Below are positions 1 to 6,951 of a stretch of 7,756 nucleotides of DNA, in pieces (positions within the stretch are counted from its first letter, which is position 1; the number at the start of each line of letters is the position of its first letter). The DNA lies in the NCBI GenBank assembly GCA_030043175.1, contig JASHYD010000165.1:1-7756 (forward strand), read 5' to 3'. The notes beneath the pieces are model-generated. The model did no database searches. It had not been told where the DNA came from and worked only from the letters and a program-made list of their open reading frames with translations. The position numbers were made by a program, and so were the translations under genes. The DNA comes from Xanthobacteraceae bacterium (GTDB lineage: Bacteria; Pseudomonadota; Alphaproteobacteria; Rhizobiales; Xanthobacteraceae).

Positions 1-1
1 T

Positions 2-436
2 CTGCTGGAGGTCGCCGGCAGGAAGATCAAGCACCGATACCAGTTCTCCATCGAGGGTGCGAAGGAATTGGAGGCCTTTCATCAGCGCGTACTGAACAAT
101 CTCAGGCTGGCCTTCAGTGCGTTCATGTCCGGGGACGCGAGGATAGCGCGCGCTTTGATTGAGGAGAAGACCGGGCTTCGCAACGCCGAGCTTGCTGCCT
201 CCGAAAGCCATCTTGGCCGCCTGCGTGAGGGCCGGATCGAGAGCATTGAAACCAGTTCACTGCATTTGGATGTGCTGCGCGACCTCAAACGAATTCATTC
301 TCATATCTGCTCCGTTGCCTACCCGGTGCTTGAGGCGACTGGCGAGCTGCAGCCGAGCAGGCTCAAGGAATGCGAACCTGGGCTGCTGGCGGCTCCGGAA
401 GGATCACCGATGGATGCCAAGTCTTCGGCACCGTGA
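2..436 (+). CDS. Na/Pi-cotransporter family protein, C-terminal PhoU-like part (5' end outside window)
   Basis: The reading frame is open from base 2 to a TGA at 434-436, giving the last 144 residues of a longer protein. A TTG at 68 could serve as a start, but the frame continues in a sensible way upstream of it, so I treat the gene as cut by the window edge. The segment is helical and charged, without membrane spans. It carries the stretch ESIETSSLHLDVLRDLKRIH followed by SHICSVAYPVL, which is typical of the cytoplasmic PhoU-like tail of bacterial Na/phosphate cotransporters of the NptA/PNaS type. In those proteins the membrane transport domain precedes this tail, and the tail is thought to modulate phosphate uptake. 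The transport domain is not visible here, so substrate is inferred from the family only. A stand-alone PhoU-like protein is the main alternative. The gene converges on lysR, 43 bases from its stop, with no clear terminator in the gap. Confidence 0.75.
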   Translation: MLEVAGRKIKHRYQFSIEGAKELEAFHQRVLNNLRLAFSAFMSGDARIARALIEEKTGLRNAELAASESHLGRLREGRIESIETSSLHLDVLRDLKRIHSHICSVAYPVLEATGELQPSRLKECEPGLLAAPEGSPMDAKSSAP

Positions 437-479
437 TGGTTCAATCGCCGCTATCATCTGAGTGATCGCCTACCAGATC

Positions 480-1436
480 TCAAGGCGTCGCTCTCGCGCT
501 TGTGGTTCGATTGCTCTTACGTGCGGCCAGGTAGGCGGGATATTCGGCTTCAGTCGCTTGTCCGGCGTGAAGCAGCCATCGACGCAAGGCCGCGACGGCA
601 GGAGCATTCCGCCTTGCTTCGGGGGTGTACATGAAATACCCGCGTGAGCGCAGCGCGCATTGCGGCCACGGCATGACGAGACGATCGCTTTGGAGTTCCT
701 GCCCGATCAGCGCGATTGGTCCCATCATGACTCCGAGCCCATCCAGCGCCGCCTGAATCGCAAAATAGAAATGCTCGAATACTTGATCACGCTTCGGCGC
801 GAGATCCGATAGTCCGGCAGCCGCCAGCCATCGCGGCCAGGCATCGCGCAGCGTCTCGGAATGCAAGAGCGTGTGATGGGCGAGATCGGCGGGGCGGCGC
901 AGCGGACGCCGCGCCATGAGATCGGCGCTCAGCACGGGTAACCGCGCCTCGCCCATGAAGCGCTCGCCAATCCATCCGGGTCTGCGCGCCGGCCCGGAAA
1001 GCACAATATCGGCCTCCATTTGGAATTGCTCCGCCGGGGTGCTCGCAGTGATCAGCCGCACCTCGATTTCCGGATGATCGCGCTGAAATGCCGGGAGGCG
1101 CGGAATGAGCCAGCGCATCGCAAAGGTTGGCAGCGCCGCGACCCGCAGCGACTGCTGAAAACGCCGCTCGCGCACGCGTTGGGCCGCGGCTGCCAGCCGG
1201 TCGAGCGCTGGGCCGGTTTCGTTGAGCAGCGCAGCGCCTGCCTCGGTCGGGATCGCATTGCGACTGGTGCGCACGAAGAGCTTCACGCCAAGCCATTCCT
1301 CCAATGCCCGGATCTGGCGGCTCACGGCGCCATGCGTGACACAGAGCTCGGCGGATGCACGCGTGAAGCTACCGTGGCGTGCGGCAGCCTCGAAGGCCTT
1401 GATTGCGTTGAGAGGGGGCAGCCGACGGATCGTCAT
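480..1436 (-). CDS. LysR-family transcriptional regulator (GcvA-like)
   Basis: This is a 318-residue protein, normal for a LysR-type regulator. The N-terminal winged helix-turn-helix spans roughly residues 7-66, with the core SFTRASAELCVTHGAVSRQI at 23-42 and the following RALEEWLG segment. The periplasmic-binding-like effector domain runs from about residue 96 to 300 and begins RVAALPTFAMRWLIPRLPAF. The opening RRLPPLNAIKAFEAAARHGS resembles the GcvA subgroup. An in-frame GTG at 1454 would add six residues, but I prefer the ATG at 1436. It has an AGGA about 11 bases upstream, and the GTG start would lie at the very edge of an inverted repeat that looks like the regulator's own operator. The gene is divergent from the EamA-MFS operon across a short gap, the usual LysR arrangement, so it probably controls that operon and itself. 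The inducer cannot be read from the sequence. Confidence 0.93.
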   Translation of the reverse strand: MTIRRLPPLNAIKAFEAAARHGSFTRASAELCVTHGAVSRQIRALEEWLGVKLFVRTSRNAIPTEAGAALLNETGPALDRLAAAAQRVRERRFQQSLRVAALPTFAMRWLIPRLPAFQRDHPEIEVRLITASTPAEQFQMEADIVLSGPARRPGWIGERFMGEARLPVLSADLMARRPLRRPADLAHHTLLHSETLRDAWPRWLAAAGLSDLAPKRDQVFEHFYFAIQAALDGLGVMMGPIALIGQELQSDRLVMPWPQCALRSRGYFMYTPEARRNAPAVAALRRWLLHAGQATEAEYPAYLAARKSNRTTSARATP

Positions 1437-1439
1437 GAT

Positions 1440-1454
1440 GTGAGTTTTCCTCAC
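1440..1454. promoter_or_regulatory. Candidate LysR box (inverted repeat GTGAG-N5-CTCAC)
   Basis: The bases read GTGAG TTTTC CTCAC, a perfect 5-bp inverted repeat with a 5-base spacer. T1441 and A1453 are separated by 11 bases, matching the T-N11-A signature of LysR-type binding sites. It sits immediately upstream of the preferred lysR ATG at 1436, a position suited to autoregulation. A 5-bp repeat can arise by chance; the position and the T-N11-A match are what make it credible. Confidence 0.45.
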
Positions 1455-1466
1455 AATCGCCGTCAG

Positions 1467-1481
1467 GACAACTCGTTTGTC
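1467..1481. promoter_or_regulatory. Second inverted repeat GACAA-N5-TTGTC, overlapping possible divergent -35 elements
   Basis: The bases read GACAA CTCGT TTGTC, again 5-bp arms around a 5-base spacer, with its centre 27 bp from the centre of the first repeat. Its arms contain TTGTCA on the + strand (1477-1482) and TTGTCC on the - strand (1471-1466). Both are near matches to a sigma-70 -35 box and point away from each other towards eamA and lysR. The -10 regions at the expected distance are poor matches, so the promoter reading is tentative. A second regulator-binding site is the other reading, and both may be true. Confidence 0.35.
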
Positions 1482-1534
1482 ATCGGAACGTCACGCGGGC
1501 AAAAAGGGTCGGTGAATCGTCGGGAGCCTCTGCT

Positions 1535-2392
1535 GTGACCACATCGATCTTCGCAGCCGTGCTGTTGGCGGCGGGCTTGCACGCCGCCTGGAACGCTATG
1601 CTCAAAGGTGGGACGGGCGATCGACTCTGGACGATGACCATCATGAGCCTTGCGGTCGCGCTTGTCGGCGTGGCGGCAATACCGTTCCTTCCGTGGCCGG
1701 CGGCGGCGAGTTGGCCCTATATCGTGGCGTCAGGCCTCCTCCATGTCGGGTACAATCTGTTTCTTGTCCAGACCTATGGATCAGGCAATTTCAGCGAAAC
1801 CTATCCGATCGCCCGTGGTTCATCGCCGCTGCTTGTTGCGTTGGGTGCAGCCGTATTTGCCGGCGAGCGGCCCGATTTGTTGGCATTGCTTGGTATCGCG
1901 TTCGTGTGTGGCGGCATCATTTCACTTGCATTCAAGGCAAAGGACTTTGCGATTGCTTCGCTGCCGGCGGCGCTCGCGACGGGCGCTTTCATCGCCGCCT
2001 ATAGCGTCGTCGATGGTATCGGGGTTCGCGCAGCCGGTGACACGCTCGCCTACGCGGCCTGGATGTCGGTCCTCTGGGGTGGTCCGATGCCGCTTGTCTT
2101 CGTCCTGATAAGAGGTGGTCCTCGCACGGCAATCGCGGCGTTGCTTGCGGGCTCAGCTCGGCGCTTTGCCGGCGCCCTGCTGGGCGGCTGGGTGTCGCTG
2201 ATCGCCTATGCCATCGTGATCTGGGCGATGCATTACGGTCCAATGGGACCGGTATCGGCTTTGCGCGAAACGAGTGTGCTCTTTGCCGCCCTCATCGGTC
2301 GGTTTGCGCTCAAAGAACAGCTCAGCGCCCGCCGCGTCGCCTCATGTATGGTGATTGCCTGCGGCGCCGCATGCTTGGGTGGCGCACGATGA
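1535..2392 (+). CDS. EamA/DMT-family inner-membrane transporter
   Basis: This is a 285-residue, strongly hydrophobic protein with about ten predicted membrane segments, built as two EamA repeats (roughly residues 1-135 and 140-283). It has the usual length for the drug/metabolite transporter superfamily. Recognisable landmarks are HAAWNAMLK (16-24) in the first helix, YPIARGSSPLLVALGAAVFA (90-109) followed by GERP, and the equivalent end of the second repeat, SALRETSVLFAALIGRFALK (241-260). Such proteins usually export or exchange small metabolites, and the substrate here is unknown. Translation starts at GTG 1535, supported by GGGAG eight bases upstream. The stop at 2390-2392 overlaps the ATG of the next gene (ATGA), so the two are probably translationally coupled. 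The gene is divergent from lysR and likely under its control. Confidence 0.9.
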   Translation: MTTSIFAAVLLAAGLHAAWNAMLKGGTGDRLWTMTIMSLAVALVGVAAIPFLPWPAAASWPYIVASGLLHVGYNLFLVQTYGSGNFSETYPIARGSSPLLVALGAAVFAGERPDLLALLGIAFVCGGIISLAFKAKDFAIASLPAALATGAFIAAYSVVDGIGVRAAGDTLAYAAWMSVLWGGPMPLVFVLIRGGPRTAIAALLAGSARRFAGALLGGWVSLIAYAIVIWAMHYGPMGPVSALRETSVLFAALIGRFALKEQLSARRVASCMVIACGAACLGGAR

Positions 2393-3666
2393 TCCCGATT
2401 GACCCCCGCTCGGCGCTCGGCAGCCTCGGTGGTGTGAGCCAAGGCGAGCGGCGCCGCGTGCTGTGGGTCGCGTGCGGGGTACACGCGCTCCACGACGGCT
2501 TCACTGATACGCTTTACGTATTGCTCCCGCTGTGGCAGGCGGAATTCGGGCTCGCCTACGCGGCTGTTGGCGCCCTACGCTCGCTCTACACGGCCGCCAT
2601 GGCGGGCCTGCAAGTGCCCGCAGCCACGATCGCGCGGCGGATTGGCGATCCACGCGTGCTCGTAGCTGGAACCATGCTCGCCGGGGCCGGCTACCTGCTG
2701 GCTGGAGCAACCTCCAGCTTCATCATCCTTGGTGCCGCGCTCGTCCTCGGCGGCGTCGGGTCGAGCACGCAGCATCCGATCGCCTCGAGTCTCATAGCCC
2801 AAGCCTATGAAACGCAAAGCTCACGGGGCCCGCTCGCGACCTATAACTTTGCAGGCGACCTTGGCAAAATGGCGCTCCCTTCCGCGACCGCGGCGCTTCT
2901 TGTGCTCATGCCGTGGCGATCCGCCGTACTGGCGCTTGGAACGATCGGCATTGTGACCGCGCTCGCGATCGCGCTCCTGCTCAGCCGGTTGAATCCAGCG
3001 GCCCACGAACTGACACCTCCGCTTGACCATGCCATAGATGATCGAGCCGCCGCGCCTCGCGGCGGCTTCGCCCTGCTGCTCGCGATCGGCATTATCGACG
3101 GTGCCACCCGCACCGGATTCCTGACGTTCCTGCCGTTCCTGCTGAAGGCGAAAGGCGCGAGCCCGCCGACCGTCGGGGTGGCGCTTACGCTCCTTTTCGC
3201 CGGAGGCGCCGCGGGTAAGCTTGTTTGCGGCTTCCTCGGGGCACGCATCGGCCTGTTGGCGACCGTCATTGCAACGGAGGGCGCGACCGCGCTCGCGATC
3301 GCCATGTCGCTTATTCTGCCCCTAGCAGCAGCGCTCGCAGTGCTGCCGGCCATCGGCATTGCCTTGAATGGCACGTCTTCGGTGCTCTACGGCACGGTCC
3401 CCGAGCTAGTCCCAGTCAACAAGTGGCAGCGTGCCTTCGGGCTCTTCTACACCGGCACGATCGGGGCCGGAGCGCTGTCGCCTGCCATCTATGGGCTCGT
3501 CGGCGATGTCGTTGGTATTCCTGCCGCGATGCTGCTAATCGCCGCCTCAGTCCTGGTCACTCTGCCGTTGGCTTGGCGCCTGAGTGGATCCCTCAAGGAC
3601 GCAAAACCGGGTCGTTTGCCACCAAAGCCGCGTCCGCCCAAGGACACGGGGATCTTCAAAGAGTGA
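2389..3666 (+). CDS. MFS transporter (12-helix major facilitator)
   Basis: From the ATG at 2389 this is a 425-residue major facilitator protein with two six-helix halves joined by a hydrophilic loop at about residues 200-226. The first half shows HALHDGFTDTLYVLLPLWQ (32-50), a degenerate loop 2-3 motif IARRIGDPR (81-89), GSSTQHPIASSLI (124-136) and TYNFAGDLGKM (151-161). The second half has a matching loop GFLGARIG (281-288). The tail after about residue 398 is proline- and lysine-rich and cytoplasmic. The overall pattern recalls fosmidomycin-resistance-like (Fsr) carriers, but the substrate cannot be assigned. The frame is open upstream to an ATG at 2344. I chose 2389 because it gives the ATGA overlap with the EamA stop and removes 15 residues lying inside the EamA gene. 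No strong Shine-Dalgarno precedes it, as expected for coupled translation. Confidence 0.9.
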   Translation: MIPIDPRSALGSLGGVSQGERRRVLWVACGVHALHDGFTDTLYVLLPLWQAEFGLAYAAVGALRSLYTAAMAGLQVPAATIARRIGDPRVLVAGTMLAGAGYLLAGATSSFIILGAALVLGGVGSSTQHPIASSLIAQAYETQSSRGPLATYNFAGDLGKMALPSATAALLVLMPWRSAVLALGTIGIVTALAIALLLSRLNPAAHELTPPLDHAIDDRAAAPRGGFALLLAIGIIDGATRTGFLTFLPFLLKAKGASPPTVGVALTLLFAGGAAGKLVCGFLGARIGLLATVIATEGATALAIAMSLILPLAAALAVLPAIGIALNGTSSVLYGTVPELVPVNKWQRAFGLFYTGTIGAGALSPAIYGLVGDVVGIPAAMLLIAASVLVTLPLAWRLSGSLKDAKPGRLPPKPRPPKDTGIFKE

Positions 3667-3676
3667 AATCTTTTTG

Positions 3677-3724
3677 AAAAAAACCCGCACGCTGCATCTA
3701 CGCTGCTTTCTTGGAACAAGCGGG
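3677..3724 (-). terminator. Possible rho-independent terminator of the TonB-receptor gene
   Basis: On the - strand, just after the receptor stop, CCCGC (3724-3720) can pair with GCGGG (3688-3684), which is followed directly by seven T (3683-3677). The stem is only 5 bp and the loop about 31 bases, so it is weak by usual criteria. The GC-rich arm joined to a T run in the gap between two convergent genes is suggestive. On the + strand there is no comparable structure with a T tract for the MFS gene. Confidence 0.35.
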
Positions 3725-3734
3725 ACGCAACGCC

Positions 3735-6272
3735 TTAAAAGGTCGCCCGTATCCCCGCGTAGGCGGCAAACGGCATTCCGGGCACGAAGGTGCGGGGATC
3801 GGTCAACACCCCGAGCGTGTTAGGGTTGTTGTTGTTCGCGGGGGTGAAGCCACCTGTATCCGTGAACGTGCCGGCCAGATAATAATGCTGGTTGAGCGCG
3901 TTGTTGATCAGACCGAACAGCTCGACGTTCGGCGTCAGCTGATAGGACGTGTGCAGGTTCAGCACCGCGTAGGCCGGCACCTTCGGGTTCACGTTCGTGT
4001 CGTCGTGAATGAGGTACTGACTGCCGACGACATTGAGGTCGGCGCCGATCTTCCACTTGTCCGTAACGGCGTATTCGGCGCCGGCCTTGAAGCGGTGTGC
4101 CGGAATGCCCCCGATGTGGTCGCCCGGCACGACGTTGACAAATTGAATGCCAGTGCTCGGGTCGGTGATGGCATTTGGATTATTCGGCGAATTCAACACC
4201 CCCGCACTCTGATAGGTGGCGTCGACATACGTGTAGTTGGCGTAGAGTTTCCACTGATCATGGGTATAGTCGACCTTGGCCTCGACGCCCTTGCGCTCTG
4301 TCTTTCCGAAATTTTGGAAGAAGCCGAAATTAGCCACCTCTCCGAGTTGCGCGGCGACGTTGATAATGTCATCGTCGGACACAGTGTCGAATGCGCCGAG
4401 GCCCCATGTCAGCAGGCCGGTCGTGGCGTTCGTTCCCAACGTGCCGCGCAGGCCCCCTTCGATAGTATGCGACACCACCTGCTTGAGCGGCGGATCGGCC
4501 ACCAGGAAGGTGTCGATCTGGCATGGATTGGTCGGACTGGAGCACCCGAGCTCCAACGGCGTCGGCGCGCGGTTGGCTATCGCATAGTCGGCGTAGGCGG
4601 TGAGGTTGGGTGTAATCTTGTAGGTCGCGCCGACCATCGGGTTGAGGTGCTGGAATTGGTTGCTGCTGGTGAGTTGCGGCGACTCTCCGGTTTGGTCCTG
4701 CAGGTTGATCTGGGCAATGTTGAACCGGGCGCCGGCGGTGACCGACAGCCTGTTCGTCACATCGAAGGTATCGGTCGCGTAGAAGCCGGTGTAGGTGTTG
4801 GTGGCGTGCAGATTGACGAAGCTGAAGTCGTCTCCGGGCTGGTTCAGGAAGATCCCGAGTCCTTGTATGAACAGGGTCTGAGGATCGATCGCTCCGAGTT
4901 CGCTGGTGGCCGTGAACTGGGTGTAGCCATGATCGATGCTGGCACCGACCACGACATGGTTGTCGTGCTCGAAGGCCTTGTTCGTGCTGGCGAGCTGAAC
5001 GGTGCCGCCAAAGCTGTTGCTTGAGACCCAGTTGCGGTCGATTTCGCCGAGGAAAGCGCCGCTATTCGCGAGCGGGTTCGGCACGTTGGTCATGCCCGAA
5101 GTGCCGAAGACCGGGTCGGTGCCAAGGCACAGGAATTGGCTGCTGGTCGCCCCAGCACCATTGGCCTGGCTATCACAGGCAGATGCGTTTGTGCCGTTGC
5201 CGTCCGCGTGGGCCGACCAGAACCCGCGGTAATAGAGATTGCCCTGGAACGACAGAGTATCCGAAAAATTGTGAGTCAGATTCGCCTGCAGAAACGCGAG
5301 TTGCAGATTCGAACTCTGCGGATTCGTCCACACGCTCGACCATTTCTGATTGAGCAGATCGAGCGGCGTGGGCCCCACATTCGAGAGTATGTTGTCGGCG
5401 CCCGTGAAGCTGATGTGGAGTTCGGTCTGCTCGTTGCGAGCGCCGACGTCTGCATACATGCGGTTGAGGTGCGACGACGAGAGGCCAAGGTCGCGCCATC
5501 CCTTGTCGTACGCGGATTCGAACAACGCATAAGCGGAGAGATTGCCGTCCCGCTTGCCGGCCTGTACGCTGCTCTGGATGCGGCCATACGAGCCGATCAG
5601 CGCCTCCAGTTCGGTGCCCTGCCAGGTGAAGCCATTCTTCATCTGAATGCTCAGGGCGCCGCCGATGGCGTTGAGGCCGAACACCGGATTGCTGGGAAAC
5701 AGCGAAACCTTGTCGATCGCCTTTTCCGAAATGAAATCCCAGTTGACGATGTCGCCCCAGGATTCGTTAACGCGAACGCCGTTCTGATAGACCGCGATGC
5801 CCTGCGGCGTTCCCTGCACGGGTGACGCCGTGAAACCACGGTAGTTGAGGTCCTTCTGGAACGGATTGCCGGTCTGATCGCCGAACGTGACGCCCGGCAG
5901 CCCGCGATTCAAAGCATCAAGGAAGCCGGGCGAGTACTCATGGTTGAAATCGTTCGGCGTCAGGACGATGGTGTTCGACGGCACCTTGTCGCGATCGATT
6001 GCTGTCGGGTCCGTATTTGCGGCCACCGGAGCTGGTTCGGACGACGCATCGGTGGACGCAGGCGCCGGAGCGGCGCTCGGCTTCGCAGGGCGATGGCCGG
6101 ATAGCGGGGTGGGGGCGATGACGTTGATGTCCGGCAGCACCGTTTGCGCGGACGCGCCCCCTGGTATGATCAATCCACCGAGTCCCACAGTTGCCAACAC
6201 TGGCAAAGCCCGTGCCCGATGAAACCGGCTACGTGCATAGAGGCTGTGTCTGTCCCATGTTTTGCGCCCCAT
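3735..6272 (-). CDS. TonB-dependent outer-membrane receptor, substrate unknown
   Basis: From the ATG at 6272 this is an 845-residue TonB-dependent receptor, a 22-strand barrel that imports scarce ligands such as iron chelates or cobalamin using TonB energy. A basic N-terminus and hydrophobic stretch end in GGASA|QT, giving a signal peptide of about 42 residues. A TonB-box-like DINVIAP follows at 48-54, then an Ala/Pro-rich linker to about 90. The plug covers roughly 96-211, including LPGVTFGDQTGNPFQKDLNY, RGF and AVYQNGVRV, ending LNAIGGALSIQMKNG. The barrel runs to a C-terminal phenylalanine (RATF), the usual outer-membrane assembly signal. The only cysteines form two close pairs (366/382 and 577/584) in likely surface loops, so disulfides are plausible. 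A GTG directly before the ATG is an alternative start; a run of six G at 6282-6277 is the only Shine-Dalgarno-like sequence. No TonB, ExbB/ExbD, permease or FecR-type gene is adjacent, so the ligand stays open. Confidence 0.93.
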   Translation of the reverse strand: MGRKTWDRHSLYARSRFHRARALPVLATVGLGGLIIPGGASAQTVLPDINVIAPTPLSGHRPAKPSAAPAPASTDASSEPAPVAANTDPTAIDRDKVPSNTIVLTPNDFNHEYSPGFLDALNRGLPGVTFGDQTGNPFQKDLNYRGFTASPVQGTPQGIAVYQNGVRVNESWGDIVNWDFISEKAIDKVSLFPSNPVFGLNAIGGALSIQMKNGFTWQGTELEALIGSYGRIQSSVQAGKRDGNLSAYALFESAYDKGWRDLGLSSSHLNRMYADVGARNEQTELHISFTGADNILSNVGPTPLDLLNQKWSSVWTNPQSSNLQLAFLQANLTHNFSDTLSFQGNLYYRGFWSAHADGNGTNASACDSQANGAGATSSQFLCLGTDPVFGTSGMTNVPNPLANSGAFLGEIDRNWVSSNSFGGTVQLASTNKAFEHDNHVVVGASIDHGYTQFTATSELGAIDPQTLFIQGLGIFLNQPGDDFSFVNLHATNTYTGFYATDTFDVTNRLSVTAGARFNIAQINLQDQTGESPQLTSSNQFQHLNPMVGATYKITPNLTAYADYAIANRAPTPLELGCSSPTNPCQIDTFLVADPPLKQVVSHTIEGGLRGTLGTNATTGLLTWGLGAFDTVSDDDIINVAAQLGEVANFGFFQNFGKTERKGVEAKVDYTHDQWKLYANYTYVDATYQSAGVLNSPNNPNAITDPSTGIQFVNVVPGDHIGGIPAHRFKAGAEYAVTDKWKIGADLNVVGSQYLIHDDTNVNPKVPAYAVLNLHTSYQLTPNVELFGLINNALNQHYYLAGTFTDTGGFTPANNNNPNTLGVLTDPRTFVPGMPFAAYAGIRATF

Positions 6273-6327
6273 CACGCCCCCCGGCAGCCTAACGAATCGC
6301 AGCCTGCCTCAGTAGCCAGCGCTTGTC

Positions 6328-6396
6328 TCGGGAACATCTTCCACATCCTATCGGGAACTTTTGGCAATGGTTGTCGGGAACTTTAGGCAATAGCCG
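6328..6396. repeat. Three tandem 23-bp direct repeats beginning TCGGGAAC
   Basis: Units start at 6328, 6351 and 6374, exactly 23 bp apart. All three begin TCGGGAAC. Units two and three match over 18 bases (TCGGGAACTTTTGGCAAT against TCGGGAACTTTAGGCAAT, one difference); unit one diverges after its first eight bases and reads TCGGGAACATCTTCC. The array lies about 55-125 bases upstream of the TonB-receptor start, where promoter and operator sites are expected. On the receptor's strand each unit ends GTTCCCGA. The regular spacing, about two helical turns, suits side-by-side binding of a regulator, but no known consensus was recognised. Confidence 0.6.
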
Positions 6397-6634
6397 TTCA
6401 AGCAACCGACGGCAGCAACAACTCCCGGTTCAAACTGTGGAAGGCTCAGCCCGCCGAGGAGACCGATCGCAAACGCACTGCGAACCATCTCGCTCGCCGC
6501 GAGCCACCTCGCCCGCCCCTCAGGCCGGGCCGCAAGGCTGGGGCAAACGTGGCGCATGCTCCACGCATATCCCAACACCGCCAGCAATTGCCTTTTTTGC
6601 GGCGGACCGGAGCCGGCGGTGGCTGGCGTGTGCC

Positions 6635-6656
6635 CGCGCGCGCGGATGCGCGCGTG
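6635..6656. repeat. GC-alternating hairpin (CGCGCGC-GGAT-GCGCGCG)
   Basis: CGCGCGC at 6637-6643 and GCGCGCG at 6648-6654 form a perfect 7-bp stem around the four-base loop GGAT. It can be extended by a G-T wobble and one further C-G pair to 6635/6656. The alternating purine-pyrimidine run could also favour left-handed DNA under supercoiling. It has no T tail, so it is not a standard terminator. Confidence 0.5.
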
Positions 6657-6727
6657 TCCAACCCCCGGGCGCCCGGCGGCCGCACCGACGCCAGGGCAAC
6701 GGCAAACGCAACGCGAACGAAAGTGGC

Positions 6728-6744
6728 CTGTCGCGGCGCGACAG
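6728..6744. repeat. 17-bp near-perfect palindrome CTGTCGCG-G-CGCGACAG
   Basis: Eight bases, CTGTCGCG, are followed by one central G and the exact reverse complement CGCGACAG. This is the longest exact inverted repeat I found in the gene-poor region. A dimeric regulator operator or a cruciform or hairpin element are both possible. No T run follows on either strand, which argues against a simple terminator. Confidence 0.5.
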
Positions 6745-6831
6745 TAACCAAGGCATGCACCTAGGCGATGAATCAGGCCGGTGCTGATTTTGGCCCGAAC
6801 GGTCCGCTGGGGTCCGCCTTAAGGCACCACT

Positions 6832-6951
6832 TTATTCGACGCTTGCCACCCTAACACCCTGATAGATATTGATAATTTTGTAGAGCTGGGGAACACGATC
6901 CATCGCAGCACGGATTGGCCAGGCGACCGCAACTGCCGCCCCCTCCATCAT
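6832..6951 (-). CDS. Doubtful 39-residue small ORF downstream of the SPFH gene
   Basis: An ATG at 6951 (with a second ATG at 6948) opens a frame ending at a TAA at 6834-6832. It encodes MMEGAAVAVAWPIRAAMDRV followed by PQLYKIINIYQGVRVASVE. The composition is balanced and unlike the arginine-rich noise of neighbouring frames. The frame also stays open upstream without a start codon ([12 protein letters not shown]), overlapping the end of the SPFH gene. That could mean a decayed or frame-shifted extension, or chance. No Shine-Dalgarno is visible before the ATG, and I recognise no family. It lies 25 bases after the SPFH stop on the same strand, so it would be cotranscribed. Confidence 0.22.
   Translation of the reverse strand: MMEGAAVAVAWPIRAAMDRVPQLYKIINIYQGVRVASVE

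Noticed and set aside
437..479. Terminator between the PhoU-like gene and lysR
   Set aside because: The 43-base convergent gap shows no stable GC-rich stem followed by a T run on either strand.
3711..5024. 437-codon open frame on the + strand opposite the TonB receptor
   Set aside because: It lies wholly antisense to a clearly real receptor gene apart from a few codons. Its product is a Val/Gly/Arg-rich string without domains, and it has no ribosome binding site. Long antisense frames are common opposite high-GC genes.
5136..5825. 229-codon + strand frame opposite the receptor
   Set aside because: It has the same antisense character: arginine- and valine-rich, with no recognisable motif, and the receptor frame fully explains the sequence.
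6328..6398. GGAAC within the 23-bp repeats as -35 elements of a general-stress (EcfG-type) sigma promoter
   Set aside because: No CGTT lies 16-17 bases downstream of any GGAAC. The only CGTT (6395-6398) is 13 bases away, and no gene follows on that strand.
6348..6488. Possible 46-residue hydrophobic peptide on the - strand (MVRSAFAIGLLGGLSLPQFE...)
   Set aside because: It has a weak start context and no family resemblance, and it reads through the 23-bp repeats, which are better explained as regulatory DNA.
6446..6760. 104-codon - strand frame in the gene-free region, starting MHALVTVAPRQATFVRVAFA
   Set aside because: The start looks faintly like a signal peptide, but the rest is Arg/Pro/Gly-rich noise expected from GC-rich DNA, with no good ribosome binding site. 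It overlaps the palindrome cluster.
6276..6780. Cobalamin riboswitch upstream of the TonB receptor
   Set aside because: I looked for a B12-box-like element on the receptor's strand and found none; the hairpins present do not form the expected arrangement.
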